Below are positions 24,758 through 33,922 of a DNA stretch of 64,000 nt, one piece after another. The position numbers and the translations under genes are program-made. The notes beneath the pieces were generated by a model that saw only the letters and a program-made list of their open reading frames with translations, was not told the origin of the DNA and ran no database searches. This DNA comes from Micromonospora wenchangensis (GTDB lineage: Bacteria > Actinomycetota > Actinomycetes > Mycobacteriales > Micromonosporaceae): assembly GCF_002210435.1 (NCBI RefSeq), contig NZ_MZMV01000006.1, positions 117,533 to 181,532 of the forward strand, read 5' to 3'. Position 1 is the first letter of the stretch, and every line of letters begins with the position of its first letter.

Positions 24758-25543
24758 CTACTCCTGCCCGGACGGACGCCAGCGGATGACGCGTCGCTCG
24801 GTGAGCTGGGCGGCGATGTTGAGCACCATGCCGGTGATGCTGACCGCGAGCACCCCGGCGTAGACCGCGTCGGCCCGCTGCGCCTCCTGGTAGCTGACGA
24901 GCACCGTGCCGACGCCGGTGGTGGCCCCGAGCAGTTCGGCGCTGAGGGTCACCACGAAGGCGATGCCGGTGGCGATCCGGATGCCGGTCACGACGTACGG
25001 CAGGGTGGTGGGCAGCAGCACCCGGCGCATCGTCTCGACCCGGCCGAACTTCAGCGCCTGGGCCACCCGCAGCGCCAGCGGTTCGACGCTGCGTACCCCG
25101 TAGATGGTGTTGACCAGGACGATCCAGAAGACCGAGAAGGTCACCACCGAGATCTTCATCTGCGGGCCCAGCCCGACCAGGACGATCGCCGCCGGGATCA
25201 GTGTCACCACCGGCATCGCCCGGCCGATGTCGATCACCAGGGAGCTGGCCCGGGCCAGCGGTTCGAGATAGCCGATCAGCAGGCCCAGCGGGATGCTGAC
25301 GACCACCGCGAGACCGAGGCTGACCGCCCAGGTGGCCAGCGTGTCGAGGTACTCCCGGACGAAGTCGGCGTCGCCGAGCAGGCTGGCGAACGCCCGCCCG
25401 ACGGCGACCGGGCCGGGCAGCCCGGAGGCGGGCACCACCCCGGCGGCGGCGACGGCGGCCCAGCCGGCGACCACCAGGCCGAGGCCCGCCACCCCCCAGA
25501 GCATCGGCTCGCCGCGCCGCAGCGCGATGCGGACGGCGCCCAT
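24758..25543 (-). CDS. NitT/TauT-type ABC permease 2A
   Basis: The 261-aa permease has an EAA-type loop in AQALKFGRVETMRRVLLPTTLPYVVTG and six predicted membrane segments. The ATG at 25543 sits in a TGATG junction with the binding-protein stop, so the longer open frame upstream is not used. Confidence 0.86.
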   Translation of the reverse strand: MGAVRIALRRGEPMLWGVAGLGLVVAGWAAVAAAGVVPASGLPGPVAVGRAFASLLGDADFVREYLDTLATWAVSLGLAVVVSIPLGLLIGYLEPLARASSLVIDIGRAMPVVTLIPAAIVLVGLGPQMKISVVTFSVFWIVLVNTIYGVRSVEPLALRVAQALKFGRVETMRRVLLPTTLPYVVTGIRIATGIAFVVTLSAELLGATTGVGTVLVSYQEAQRADAVYAGVLAVSITGMVLNIAAQLTERRVIRWRPSGQE

Positions 25544-26640
25544 CAAGCCGACTCGTGGACGAGGCCGGAGGTGTCGACCCTGGTGCTGATCGCGCCGAAC
25601 TCGTGGGCGAGGTCGGCCATCTTCTGCAACGCCGCCCGGTCCACCTCGCTGGACAGCTCCTCGAACTGGCTGGCCCGGATCGCCTCGACTGTCGTCTTGC
25701 CGAAGTCGGCCGCCATCTGCTGCCACTCCGCCTCGTTGGCCGGGTCCTTGATCTGGCGCAGCGACTCGTCCATGGCGGCCCGGAACTTCGCGATCCGGTC
25801 GGCGTTGCCGGCGACGAACTTCTCCGAGGCGACGTAGTCGGCGTAGTTGATCCGTCCCTGCACGTCGGCGTACGGTTCGCCGAGCCAGACCGCGCCGCCC
25901 TCGCGGACCAGGGTCTGCCCGATCGCCCCGCTGGCGTTGATCGCGTCCACCGCGCCGCCCTTCAACGAGGTGGCCATCTGGGCGCTCGGGATGTTCACGT
26001 ACTTGATCTTCTTGTCGTCGCAGCCGGCCTTGCGGACGGCGGCGCTGGTGTAGACCTGGCCGGGACCGTTGAGTTCGGTGACCCCGACGGTCTTGCCGAC
26101 CAGGTCACAGTAGGCCTTCGCGCCGCTCTTCGTACTGGCGAAGACGCCCCGGCTGCGGGTCGGATCGGGTGGGGTGGGATTGAAGTACGCACCCATGACG
26201 ATCTTGACCTTGACCCCCTGCGAGGCGGCCACGATCGCCCCCCAGCCGCCGGAGAAGGCCAGGTCGACCTGGCCGGAGTCGGCCGCGGCGACGGCGGACG
26301 AGGCGGACGCGAGGGTGACCGGCTCCACGGCGATGCCGTGCTTGGCGAAGAGACCCTTCTTCAACGCCCAGACCAGGGTGATCTCGTTGGGGAAGCCGAT
26401 CTGGGTGACCTTCAGCGGCTCGCCCAGCGAGGCGTCGGCGGGGGCGCCCGACCCGCCGTCGGAGAAGCAGCCGGACAGGGCGAGCGCACTGACGGCGACC
26501 AGCGCGACGCCCAGCCGTCCGCGCCGGAACAGTCCACTGTCCCGGCGGCGGTGCGGGGTGCGGTCGTGCTCGCGACGGGGTCCGTCGGCGGCCCGATCTC
26601 CCGGGGTGCGCGCCTTCGAGTCCACAGAGAAGAAAACCAT
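25543..26640 (-). CDS. NitT/TauT-type substrate-binding lipoprotein 2
   Basis: The 365-aa binding protein has lipobox ALSGC (C58). The charged region before the hydrophobic stretch is unusually long (about 42 residues). The ATG at 26640 is chosen because GGAGG lies 8 bp upstream; the ATG at 26670 has none. The mature part (KVTQIGFPNEITLVWALKKGLF) is SsuA/TauA-like. The ligand is unknown; the divergent TfdA-like dioxygenase suggests a carboxylate it can attack. Confidence 0.83.
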   Translation of the reverse strand: MVFFSVDSKARTPGDRAADGPRREHDRTPHRRRDSGLFRRGRLGVALVAVSALALSGCFSDGGSGAPADASLGEPLKVTQIGFPNEITLVWALKKGLFAKHGIAVEPVTLASASSAVAAADSGQVDLAFSGGWGAIVAASQGVKVKIVMGAYFNPTPPDPTRSRGVFASTKSGAKAYCDLVGKTVGVTELNGPGQVYTSAAVRKAGCDDKKIKYVNIPSAQMATSLKGGAVDAINASGAIGQTLVREGGAVWLGEPYADVQGRINYADYVASEKFVAGNADRIAKFRAAMDESLRQIKDPANEAEWQQMAADFGKTTVEAIRASQFEELSSEVDRAALQKMADLAHEFGAISTRVDTSGLVHESA

Positions 26641-26944
26641 GGGGATGTCCTCCAGTGAGTTGACAGGCATCCCGAGGGCGTGTCCGCCTCGGCCGGCGCG
26701 GACACCAGGGCCGCGGACGCCGCAGGTTGGCCGGCGGTGATCCGCGATCGCTGACGGGACCTGATGGGGGATGAGGAGGGTGCGGCGGTACCCGACCGGT
26801 GTCGCCGATCGGACGTGGTGGGTGACGCGGGCCGGAGTCGTCAGGACTTCACGACGGGCGGCGGGATGACCGGCGCCTCGGTCACGGGCACGAGGAAGGG
26901 TGACGGCCGTGCCGACGGTGGAGCTGCGTTGACGGGTGACCGGA

Positions 26945-26973
26945 ATCCTCTATGCGAGATGACATCTTGTCAA
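26945..26973 (-). promoter_or_regulatory. Leftward promoter of ABC module 2 (TTGACA-N17-GAGGAT)
   Basis: On the minus strand a consensus -35 (TTGACA, 26973-26968) is followed after 17 bp by GAGGAT (26950-26945). The 13-bp motif fills the spacer next to the -35, where a bound repressor would exclude RNA polymerase. The leader to the ATG at 26640 would be about 300 nt. Confidence 0.55.
26955..26967. promoter_or_regulatory. Shared operator candidate, copy 1 (CGAGATGACATCT)
   Basis: It contains the perfect palindrome AGATG-A-CATCT (26957-26967). An 11/13 match lies at 27091-27103 in the divergent aceB promoter region. The PaaX at 22104 is the obvious candidate regulator, which is inference. Confidence 0.5.
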
Positions 26974-27052
26974 GTGATGCACGGTGCTCCCTGGTCCGCG
27001 TTCGCGCACCTCGCGGCCGGTGTCGTGCCGTGGTGGCGACCGTGGGGTGGGG

Positions 27053-27080
27053 TTGACAGCACCTGCATCATGGGTAAATC
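27053..27080 (+). promoter_or_regulatory. Rightward promoter of aceB (TTGACA, TAAATC)
   Basis: A perfect TTGACA (27053-27058) is followed 16 bp later by TAAATC (27075-27080). The -10 is imperfect. Transcription would start near 27087, just before the second copy of the 13-bp motif. Confidence 0.5.
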
Positions 27081-27090
27081 TATCGCTATC

Positions 27091-27103
27091 CGAGATGGCG
27101 TCT
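27091..27103. promoter_or_regulatory. Shared operator candidate, copy 2 (CGAGATGGCGTCT)
   Basis: It matches copy 1 at 11 of 13 positions and sits just downstream of the expected aceB start, where binding would block elongation. It is part of an imperfect GAGA-N5-TCTC repeat. Confidence 0.5.
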
Positions 27104-27198
27104 CTCTTTTTGATACAGACTGCCCCGGTTGACGACCCGCACGAGCATCACCGCGACCCGGGCGCAGGAAACTGGCGAACGAACAGCGAGGTTCAGCC

Positions 27199-28800
<1,602 letters not shown>

Positions 28801-28825
28801 ACAGTCATCGAGGAAAGGATCTGAC

Positions 28826-29818
28826 GTGGTCGAAATCGTTGGTGGCCCCGCGGCGTGGCGGGGTCCGGACATCGTGGACCGTCCGGAATGGAAGACCGAG
28901 CTGACCGACGCGCACGTCGCCGAACTCATGGCGGCCCTGGCCGCCGTGGACCGGCCCGGCATCGGGCTGCGGGACGTCACCAAGGAGGACTTCGTGCTGC
29001 CCACGCTCGCCCCGGTGCTCGCGGGCGTGGTCGACGAACTGGTCGACGGTCGCGGCTTCGTCCTGGTGCGCGGGGTGCCGGTCGAGCGGCTGACCGAACG
29101 GCAGGCCGAGCTGATGTACTGGGGCATCGGGCTGCACGTGGGCATCCCGATCCACCAGAAGACCGAGGACGACCTGCTCATCCACATCCGGGACCAGGGC
29201 GTCGACCGCAACGACCCGCTGGTGCGCGGCTTCCAGACCAGCGCCCGACTCGACTACCACGCCGACTCCTCCGACGTGGTCGGGCTGCTGTGCATCCGCC
29301 CCGCCATGTCCGGTGGGGTCAGCACGATCGTCAGCGCGGTAGCGGTCCACGACGAGATCGTCCGCCGCCGCCCCGACCTGGCCGAGGTGCTGTACGCCGA
29401 CTGGTGGCACGACCGCCGCTCGGGCAACGGCCCGGAGAGCTTCTTCCAGTGCCCGATCTTCGGCCGCAACGACGACGGCAAGCTGTTCGCGCACTACGGC
29501 CGGGCGTACATCGAGTCGGCCCCCCGGGGCGAGGGTGTGCCCGACCTGACCCCCGCCCAGATCGAGGCGATGGACCTGCTCGACGAACTCGACAACTCCG
29601 ACGAGTTCGTGCTCAACATGAACTTCGCCCCCGGCGACATCCAGTTCCTCAACAACTACACCATCATGCACGCGCGCACCGACTACCAGGACCACCCGGA
29701 GCCGGAACGCAAGCGGGACCTGATCCGGCTGTGGCTGGTCATCGACCGTGACCTCGGCCTGCCGCCGGCCTTCGACGCCGGGGGCATCGTGCCCCGCGCG
29801 GTCGCCCTGGCCCGCTGA
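28826..29818 (+). CDS. TauD/TfdA-family Fe(II)/2-oxoglutarate dioxygenase
   Basis: The 330-aa protein has the facial triad H145-x-D147 (DYHADSSD) and H282 (NNYTIMHART), with R301 a candidate 2-oxoglutarate-binding arginine. It is longer than TfdA or TauD (about 285 aa). TauD releases sulfite from taurine, and TfdA opens aryloxyacetates to a phenol and glyoxylate. Co-transcription with malate synthase points to a glyoxylate-releasing reaction, but the substrate is not visible from the sequence. GAGGAAAGGAT precedes the GTG start. Confidence 0.82.
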   Translation: MVEIVGGPAAWRGPDIVDRPEWKTELTDAHVAELMAALAAVDRPGIGLRDVTKEDFVLPTLAPVLAGVVDELVDGRGFVLVRGVPVERLTERQAELMYWGIGLHVGIPIHQKTEDDLLIHIRDQGVDRNDPLVRGFQTSARLDYHADSSDVVGLLCIRPAMSGGVSTIVSAVAVHDEIVRRRPDLAEVLYADWWHDRRSGNGPESFFQCPIFGRNDDGKLFAHYGRAYIESAPRGEGVPDLTPAQIEAMDLLDELDNSDEFVLNMNFAPGDIQFLNNYTIMHARTDYQDHPEPERKRDLIRLWLVIDRDLGLPPAFDAGGIVPRAVALAR

Positions 29819-29830
29819 CCCCGCCGCCCA

Positions 29831-29867
29831 CCACGGCCGGCCCGGCGCATCCGGCGGCCGGCCGTGG
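29831..29867 (+). terminator. Hairpin after the aceB-dioxygenase operon
   Basis: This is a perfect 12-bp stem (29831-29842 with 29856-29867) with a 13-nt loop that can pair further inside, 12 bp after the dioxygenase stop. It has no U tract. Confidence 0.6.
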
Positions 29868-29943
29868 CGGGCGGGCCCCCGCGACCGCCGGCCCACCCGA
29901 CCCGGCGTCGGTCGGCCTCGCGGCGGCCCGTGCGGCCCGTGAC

Positions 29944-30858
29944 ATGATGACGCCCATGGGGAAGCAGCAGGACGTCGACCGGCCCGACCGTCACGGTGGG
30001 GCGGGTGCCCGCCCGCCCACGACGATGGACGGCGACGTCGACGCCCGGCTCCGCCTCGCGCAGGACCCGGGCACCACCCACCTGACCCTGATCGACCTGG
30101 CCGCCGACCCGTCGCCGGTGGTCCGGCGGGCGGTCGCCACCCGGGCCGACGCGCCCGCCCAGGCGTTGCGCCCGCTCACCCGTGACCGTGACCGCGACGT
30201 GCGGGAGGCCGTGGCGCGTAATCCCGCCACCTCGATCGCCAACCTGCTGCGCCTGGTCAGGGACGCCGACCGGTGGGTCCGTTGGGCGGTCGCCGGCAAC
30301 CCGGCCTGCGACGCGTCGGTACGCCGGGCGATGGCGCAGACCGCCGACAAGGAACTGCGGGGCCTGCTCGCCGAGTCGCGTGACCTGGAGCCGGAGCTGG
30401 CCGTGCGGCTGGTCGACGACGTCTCACCCGAGGTGCGGGAACGCCTCGCCGCCCACACCCACGACTCCGACGTGATGACCACACTGCTGGCCGACCGCAC
30501 GGCCCGGGTACGCAAGGGGCTGGCGCGCAATCCGCGGACCACCGCCGAGCACCGTCGCGCGCTCGCCCAGGACCCGGTGCCGGACGTCCGCGCCGCGCTG
30601 GTGTCCGCCGTCGCGCTCGACGAGGCCGATCTGCGTCCCCTGGTCGAGGACCGGTCGGCGCAGGTGCGGATGGCGGTGGCGACGTCGGAACTCGTTCCGG
30701 CGCACCTGCGGCAGGCGCTCACCGACGACCCGGACGAGCTGGTCGCGGGCGCGGTCCGGCAGTTCCGCCCGGGTGCGGCGACCTCCCCGGTGGTACGCGC
30801 GCCGCGCGTCGGCCACCGCACCGCCGGGCCGGGCCGGTCGGACGACGCCCGGCGCTGA
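29944..30858 (+). CDS. Leucine-rich-variant (LRV/HEAT-like) repeat protein
   Basis: The 304-aa, Arg/Asp-rich protein has about nine repeats of 20-25 residues such as LAADPSPVVRRAVATRADAP and VARNPATSIANLL. The recurring V-R-x-A-V-A-x-N pattern is typical of LRV or HEAT-type alpha solenoids. It has no signal peptide, so it is probably cytoplasmic and protein-binding. Several in-frame ATGs (29944, 29947, 29956) are possible starts, with no clear ribosome site. No link to the flanking catabolic genes is evident. Confidence 0.72.
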   Translation: MMTPMGKQQDVDRPDRHGGAGARPPTTMDGDVDARLRLAQDPGTTHLTLIDLAADPSPVVRRAVATRADAPAQALRPLTRDRDRDVREAVARNPATSIANLLRLVRDADRWVRWAVAGNPACDASVRRAMAQTADKELRGLLAESRDLEPELAVRLVDDVSPEVRERLAAHTHDSDVMTTLLADRTARVRKGLARNPRTTAEHRRALAQDPVPDVRAALVSAVALDEADLRPLVEDRSAQVRMAVATSELVPAHLRQALTDDPDELVAGAVRQFRPGAATSPVVRAPRVGHRTAGPGRSDDARR

Positions 30859-30962
30859 GCCCGTACCCCGCGCACGACGGGTGTCGCCGCAGGGGCTTCC
30901 CCTCGGGTCGAGGGTGCGCGACACTTCTCGGGCGGATCGATCGGGGTGGCTCCCTTCGTTTC

Positions 30963-30980
30963 CTTCCGACCGGACGGTAG
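30963..30980. promoter_or_regulatory. TetR-type operator G, upstream of the TetR gene
   Basis: CTTCCGACCGGACGGTAG matches the palindrome ATACCGACCGGTCGGTAT at 14 of 18 positions. It fills the 17-bp spacer between TTCGTT (30955-30960) and TAGCAT (30978-30983), with the same offset as the sites at 39779 and 39874. It implies that the TetR gene is autoregulated. Confidence 0.6.
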
Positions 30981-31016
30981 CATTGTCTGGCTGTATCGCG
31001 GACAGGGAGGCCATTG

Positions 31017-31652
31017 ATGGCGCGTGCGACGTCCCGCCCGGAGTCGACCCGACGCCGGCAACGCTGGCCCGACGGGTACGACCCGGAGAACACCCGCAAC
31101 TCGTTGATCACGAGTGCGTTGGGCCTGATCGAGCAACGGGGCTTCGACCGCACCTCGGTGCAGGAGATCGCCGACCAGGCGCAGCTCACCAAGGGTGCCT
31201 TCTACCACCACTTCGCCAGCAAGGACGACCTGCTGCGGCACATCCAGGAGGAGTACCTGGAGGCGCAGCTCGCCGCCATCCAGAAGATCGAGACCGACAG
31301 CGACGACCCGACCGTGCGGGTACGCGAGCTGATCCGGTTCAGCCTCACCAGCGTGGCCGAGTACCGGGCCCACGTGACGATCTTCTACCAGGAGCGGCGG
31401 TACCTCTCCGGTGACCTGTTCGCCGAGGTGACCCGCAAGCGGGGCCTGGTGGAGGCCGCGTTCGCCGGGATGATCGCCGACGGGGTCGCCCGGGGGGCGT
31501 TCCGCGCGGACGTCGACCCGCGCATCGCCACCTTCGGGCTGGTCGGCATGTGTGCCTGGGCGTACCAGTGGCTCAACGTCGGCGGACCGCTCAGCGTCGA
31601 CGAGGTGGCCCGCCAGTTCAGCGCGATGGTGCTGGAGGGCCTGACCGCCTGA
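31017..31652 (+). CDS. TetR/AcrR-family regulator, likely master of the downstream catabolic island
   Basis: The 211-aa protein has an N-terminal TetR helix-turn-helix (TSVQEIADQAQLTKGAFYHHFASKDDLL, about 46-73) and an all-helical ligand domain. The ATG at 31017 is preferred over a TTG one codon earlier, with GGGAGG 7 bp upstream. It stands at the left border of a 33-kb cluster of acyl-CoA genes. The same 18-bp palindrome occurs in its own promoter and in five further control regions up to 56993. An acyl-CoA inducer is likely. Confidence 0.85.
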   Translation: MARATSRPESTRRRQRWPDGYDPENTRNSLITSALGLIEQRGFDRTSVQEIADQAQLTKGAFYHHFASKDDLLRHIQEEYLEAQLAAIQKIETDSDDPTVRVRELIRFSLTSVAEYRAHVTIFYQERRYLSGDLFAEVTRKRGLVEAAFAGMIADGVARGAFRADVDPRIATFGLVGMCAWAYQWLNVGGPLSVDEVARQFSAMVLEGLTA

Positions 31653-31659
31653 GTCCCGC

Positions 31660-31675
31660 CGGGGCCCTCGCCCCG
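31660..31675. terminator. Short hairpin between convergent TetR and acyl-CoA dehydrogenase genes
   Basis: A CGGGGC-N4-GCCCCG hairpin (6-bp perfect stem) lies in the 27-bp gap between two converging stops. It may terminate both transcripts. Confidence 0.45.
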
Positions 31676-31679
31676 CCCG

Positions 31680-32828
31680 TCAGTCCTTGAGGAGTTGGCG
31701 GGCCATGACGATGCGTTGGACCTGGTTGGTGCCTTCGTAGATTTGGGTGATCTTGGCGTCGCGCATCATGCGTTCGACGGGGTAGTCGCGGGTGTAGCCG
31801 TAGCCGCCGAGGAGTTGGACGGCGTCGGTGGTGATGTCCATGGCGGCGTCGGAGGCGAAGCACTTGGCGGCGGCGCCGAAGTAGGTGAGGTCGGCGTCGC
31901 CGCGTTCGGACTTGCCGGCCGCGGTGTAGGTGAGCTGGCGGGCGGCTTCGAGTTTCATGCCCATGTCGGCGAGCATGAACTGGACGCCCTGGAATTCGGC
32001 GACGGGTTTGCCGAACTGTTGGCGTTCCTGGACGTAGCCCTTGGCGTAGTCGAGGGCGCCCTGGGCGATGCCGACGGCTTGGGCGGCGATGGTGACCCGG
32101 GTGTGGTCGAGGGTGCGCATCGCGGTGGCGAAGCCGGTCCCCGGCTCCCCGATGATCCGGTCGGCCGGAATCCGCACGTTGTCGAGGTACACCTCGCGGG
32201 TGGGGGAGCCTTTGATGCCGAGTTTCTTCTCGGGTGCGCCGAAGCTGACTCCGGGGTCGGACTTCTCGACGACGAAGGCGGAGATGCCGCGGGAGCGGGC
32301 GGTGGGGTCGGTGACGGCGAACACGGTGTAGTACTCGGAGACTCCGGCGTTGGTGATCCACCGTTTGACGCCGTTGAGGACCCAGTGGTCGCCGTCGCGG
32401 ACGGCCCGGGTGGTCATGGAGGCCGCGTCGCTGCCGGCCTCGGGTTCGGACAGGCAGTACGAGAACATCGCCTCACCCGCCGCCACCGGCGTCAGATAGC
32501 GCCGCTTCAACTCCTCCGACCCCGCCAGCAGCAACGGCATCGTGCCCAGCTTGTTGCCGGCGGGGATGAGGGCCGTCGAGGCGCAGGCACGGGCGACCTC
32601 CTCGATGACGATCGCGGTGGCCAGGGCGTCCGCGCCGGCCCCGCCGTACTCGACGGGGATGTGCGGGGCATGGAAGTCGGCGGCACGCAGCGCGTCGTAG
32701 CCGCGGCGGGGAAATTCGCCGGTCTCGTCGGCCTCGGCCGCGTGCGGGGCCACCTTGGCGGCACAGACCTCGCGGACGGCCTCGCGGACCGCCTCGTGCT
32801 CCTCGGGCAACCGGTACGCCTCGAACAC
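31680..32828 (-). CDS. Acyl-CoA dehydrogenase (short/medium-chain FadE type)
   Basis: The 382-aa flavoprotein has LSEPEAGSDAASM and the FAD/substrate loop WITNAG. The catalytic Glu lies in QIYEGTNQVQR near the C-terminus, as in short-chain and butyryl-CoA dehydrogenases. The GTG at 32828 is chosen because AGGAGG lies 6 bp upstream; the ATG at 32870 would place the start inside operator A. Codon use differs from the neighbours: AAA for Lys, CTC and C-ending codons over most of the gene, and G-ending codons around 32460-32560. It may be acquired or recombined. Confidence 0.88.
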   Translation of the reverse strand: MFEAYRLPEEHEAVREAVREVCAAKVAPHAAEADETGEFPRRGYDALRAADFHAPHIPVEYGGAGADALATAIVIEEVARACASTALIPAGNKLGTMPLLLAGSEELKRRYLTPVAAGEAMFSYCLSEPEAGSDAASMTTRAVRDGDHWVLNGVKRWITNAGVSEYYTVFAVTDPTARSRGISAFVVEKSDPGVSFGAPEKKLGIKGSPTREVYLDNVRIPADRIIGEPGTGFATAMRTLDHTRVTIAAQAVGIAQGALDYAKGYVQERQQFGKPVAEFQGVQFMLADMGMKLEAARQLTYTAAGKSERGDADLTYFGAAAKCFASDAAMDITTDAVQLLGGYGYTRDYPVERMMRDAKITQIYEGTNQVQRIVMARQLLKD

Positions 32829-32863
32829 CACAGACCTCCTCGCCGGAACCGCCGGCCAGCAAA

Positions 32864-32881
32864 ATACCATCCGGTCGGTAT
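32864..32881. promoter_or_regulatory. TetR-type operator A, for the acyl-CoA dehydrogenase gene
   Basis: ATACCATCCGGTCGGTAT matches the 18-bp palindrome at 16 of 18 positions. On the minus strand its end overlaps TATTTT (32866-32861), a fair -10 box, as at the other sites. It pairs with operator F 40 bp away in a divergent promoter region. Confidence 0.7.
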
Positions 32882-32893
32882 GTTAGGCACCCC

Positions 32894-32922
32894 TTGAGTT
32901 GTCCGGGCCGGAGGTGTTAGAT
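32894..32922 (+). promoter_or_regulatory. Promoter of the SnoaL-nitroreductase operon (TTGAGT-N17-TTAGAT)
   Basis: TTGAGT (32894-32899) and TTAGAT (32917-32922) are 17 bp apart. Operator F begins at the last two bases of the -10, so a bound repressor would cover the start point. Confidence 0.55.
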
Positions 32923-32938
32923 ACCCACCAGTCGGAAT
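32921..32938. promoter_or_regulatory. TetR-type operator F, for the SnoaL-nitroreductase operon
   Basis: ATACCCACCAGTCGGAAT matches the palindrome at 15 of 18 positions and ends 12 bp before the ATG at 32951. It overlaps the transcription start region. Confidence 0.65.
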
Positions 32939-32950
32939 GTGGGAGGCCGG

Positions 32951-33922
32951 ATGACCCGCGCGGTCCGGGCAGGCATGGACTTCGTCTCCGCGCTCGACCG
33001 GGGCAGCCTCGGCGGTCTCGCCCGGTTGTGCGCCCCCGACGCGACCTGGTGGGTGGACACCGGCCCGGACCGTCGCGGCGGCGATCCGGATCTCGCGCCG
33101 CACGGCAGCGGACGCTTCCCCCTGCACGGCCTGATGCGGATGGACGACAAGCTGGCGCTGATGCGGTCCCTCGGCCCGCACGCGTTCCCCACCGGCTGCC
33201 GGCAGATCCCCCGCCGGATCGTCGCCGGGGACGACACCTGCGTCATCGAGGTCGAGGGATACGGCGTCCACGCCAGCGGACGCGAGTACGCCAACCGCTA
33301 CGGCTTCGTCGTCGACGTGGACCCGACCGGCGCGATCGTCGCCGTGCGGGAGTACCTCGACACCGCCCACGCGCAGCACGTCGTGGGCGACGACGCGCCC
33401 GTACCCCGCAGCAGCCTCGACGACCCCCCGCACCACGACCCGCCCGACCCGGTCGACGTGCCCCCGGCGCTGGCGACCGCGCTGGCGATGTGGCCGGCCC
33501 TCGCCCGGGGCGACCTCGACGCCTTCGGCGCGCTGTTCACCGCCGACGCCACCTGGTGGACCGACTCCGGCCGCCGCCGCGACCTCGGCCGGCACCACGG
33601 CCGGGGCGACCTCGACGCCAACGGGCCGTTGCACGGCCGGGTCGCGATGAGCGGGAAACTCGCCGCGATGCGGGCCCGACTGGCCGGCGGGACCTACGCG
33701 TCCCCCGGGATCGCGGTCACCGCCGACCGGTGGATCGTCGACGACACCCTGGTCGCCGTCGAGGCCCACGGACACGCCGTCCTCGGCGACGGTGCCCGCT
33801 ACCAGAACCGCTACCTCTGGATCGTCGACGTCCGACCCGGCGGCATCGCCGGGGTCCGCGAGTACTGCGACACCCTGCACGTCACCGACCTGCTGGGCGT
33901 CGCACCGGAGGCCGACCGATGA
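32951..33922 (+). CDS. Tandem SnoaL/NTF2-like domain protein
   Basis: The 323-aa protein carries two copies of an NTF2-like cone domain (about 1-140 and 175-320). Both have the ATWW(V/T)D(T/S)G motif, a GRxxxxxK(L)AxMR helix and a REYxDTxH end (REYLDTAHAQH, REYCDTLHVTD). Single SnoaL-like domains act as cyclases, isomerases or ketosteroid-isomerase-like enzymes. The tandem form suggests one chain forming an intramolecular dimer. The ATG at 32951 has GGGAGG upstream. It heads a six-gene operon. The reaction is unknown. Confidence 0.75.
   Translation: MTRAVRAGMDFVSALDRGSLGGLARLCAPDATWWVDTGPDRRGGDPDLAPHGSGRFPLHGLMRMDDKLALMRSLGPHAFPTGCRQIPRRIVAGDDTCVIEVEGYGVHASGREYANRYGFVVDVDPTGAIVAVREYLDTAHAQHVVGDDAPVPRSSLDDPPHHDPPDPVDVPPALATALAMWPALARGDLDAFGALFTADATWWTDSGRRRDLGRHHGRGDLDANGPLHGRVAMSGKLAAMRARLAGGTYASPGIAVTADRWIVDDTLVAVEAHGHAVLGDGARYQNRYLWIVDVRPGGIAGVREYCDTLHVTDLLGVAPEADR

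Larger units (their letters stand above)
26641..27198. other. Gene-free divergent control region between ABC module 2 and aceB
   Basis: No convincing gene lies in this 558-bp stretch. Bases 26940-27130 are clearly AT-richer than the surroundings. They hold a leftward promoter, a rightward promoter and two copies of a 13-bp motif. Bases 26641-26940 are ordinary high-GC sequence with no structure I can identify; they may form a long leader for the ABC operon. Confidence 0.7.

Noticed and set aside
26764..27132. A 122-codon plus-strand ORF in the ABC2-aceB intergenic region
   Set aside because: It has no recognisable domain or ribosome site. It would run through both promoters and both operator motifs.
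32829..32870. N-terminal extension of the acyl-CoA dehydrogenase from the ATG at 32870
   Set aside because: This start falls inside operator A and lacks a ribosome site. The GTG at 32828 has AGGAGG 6 bp upstream and gives the normal family N-terminus.
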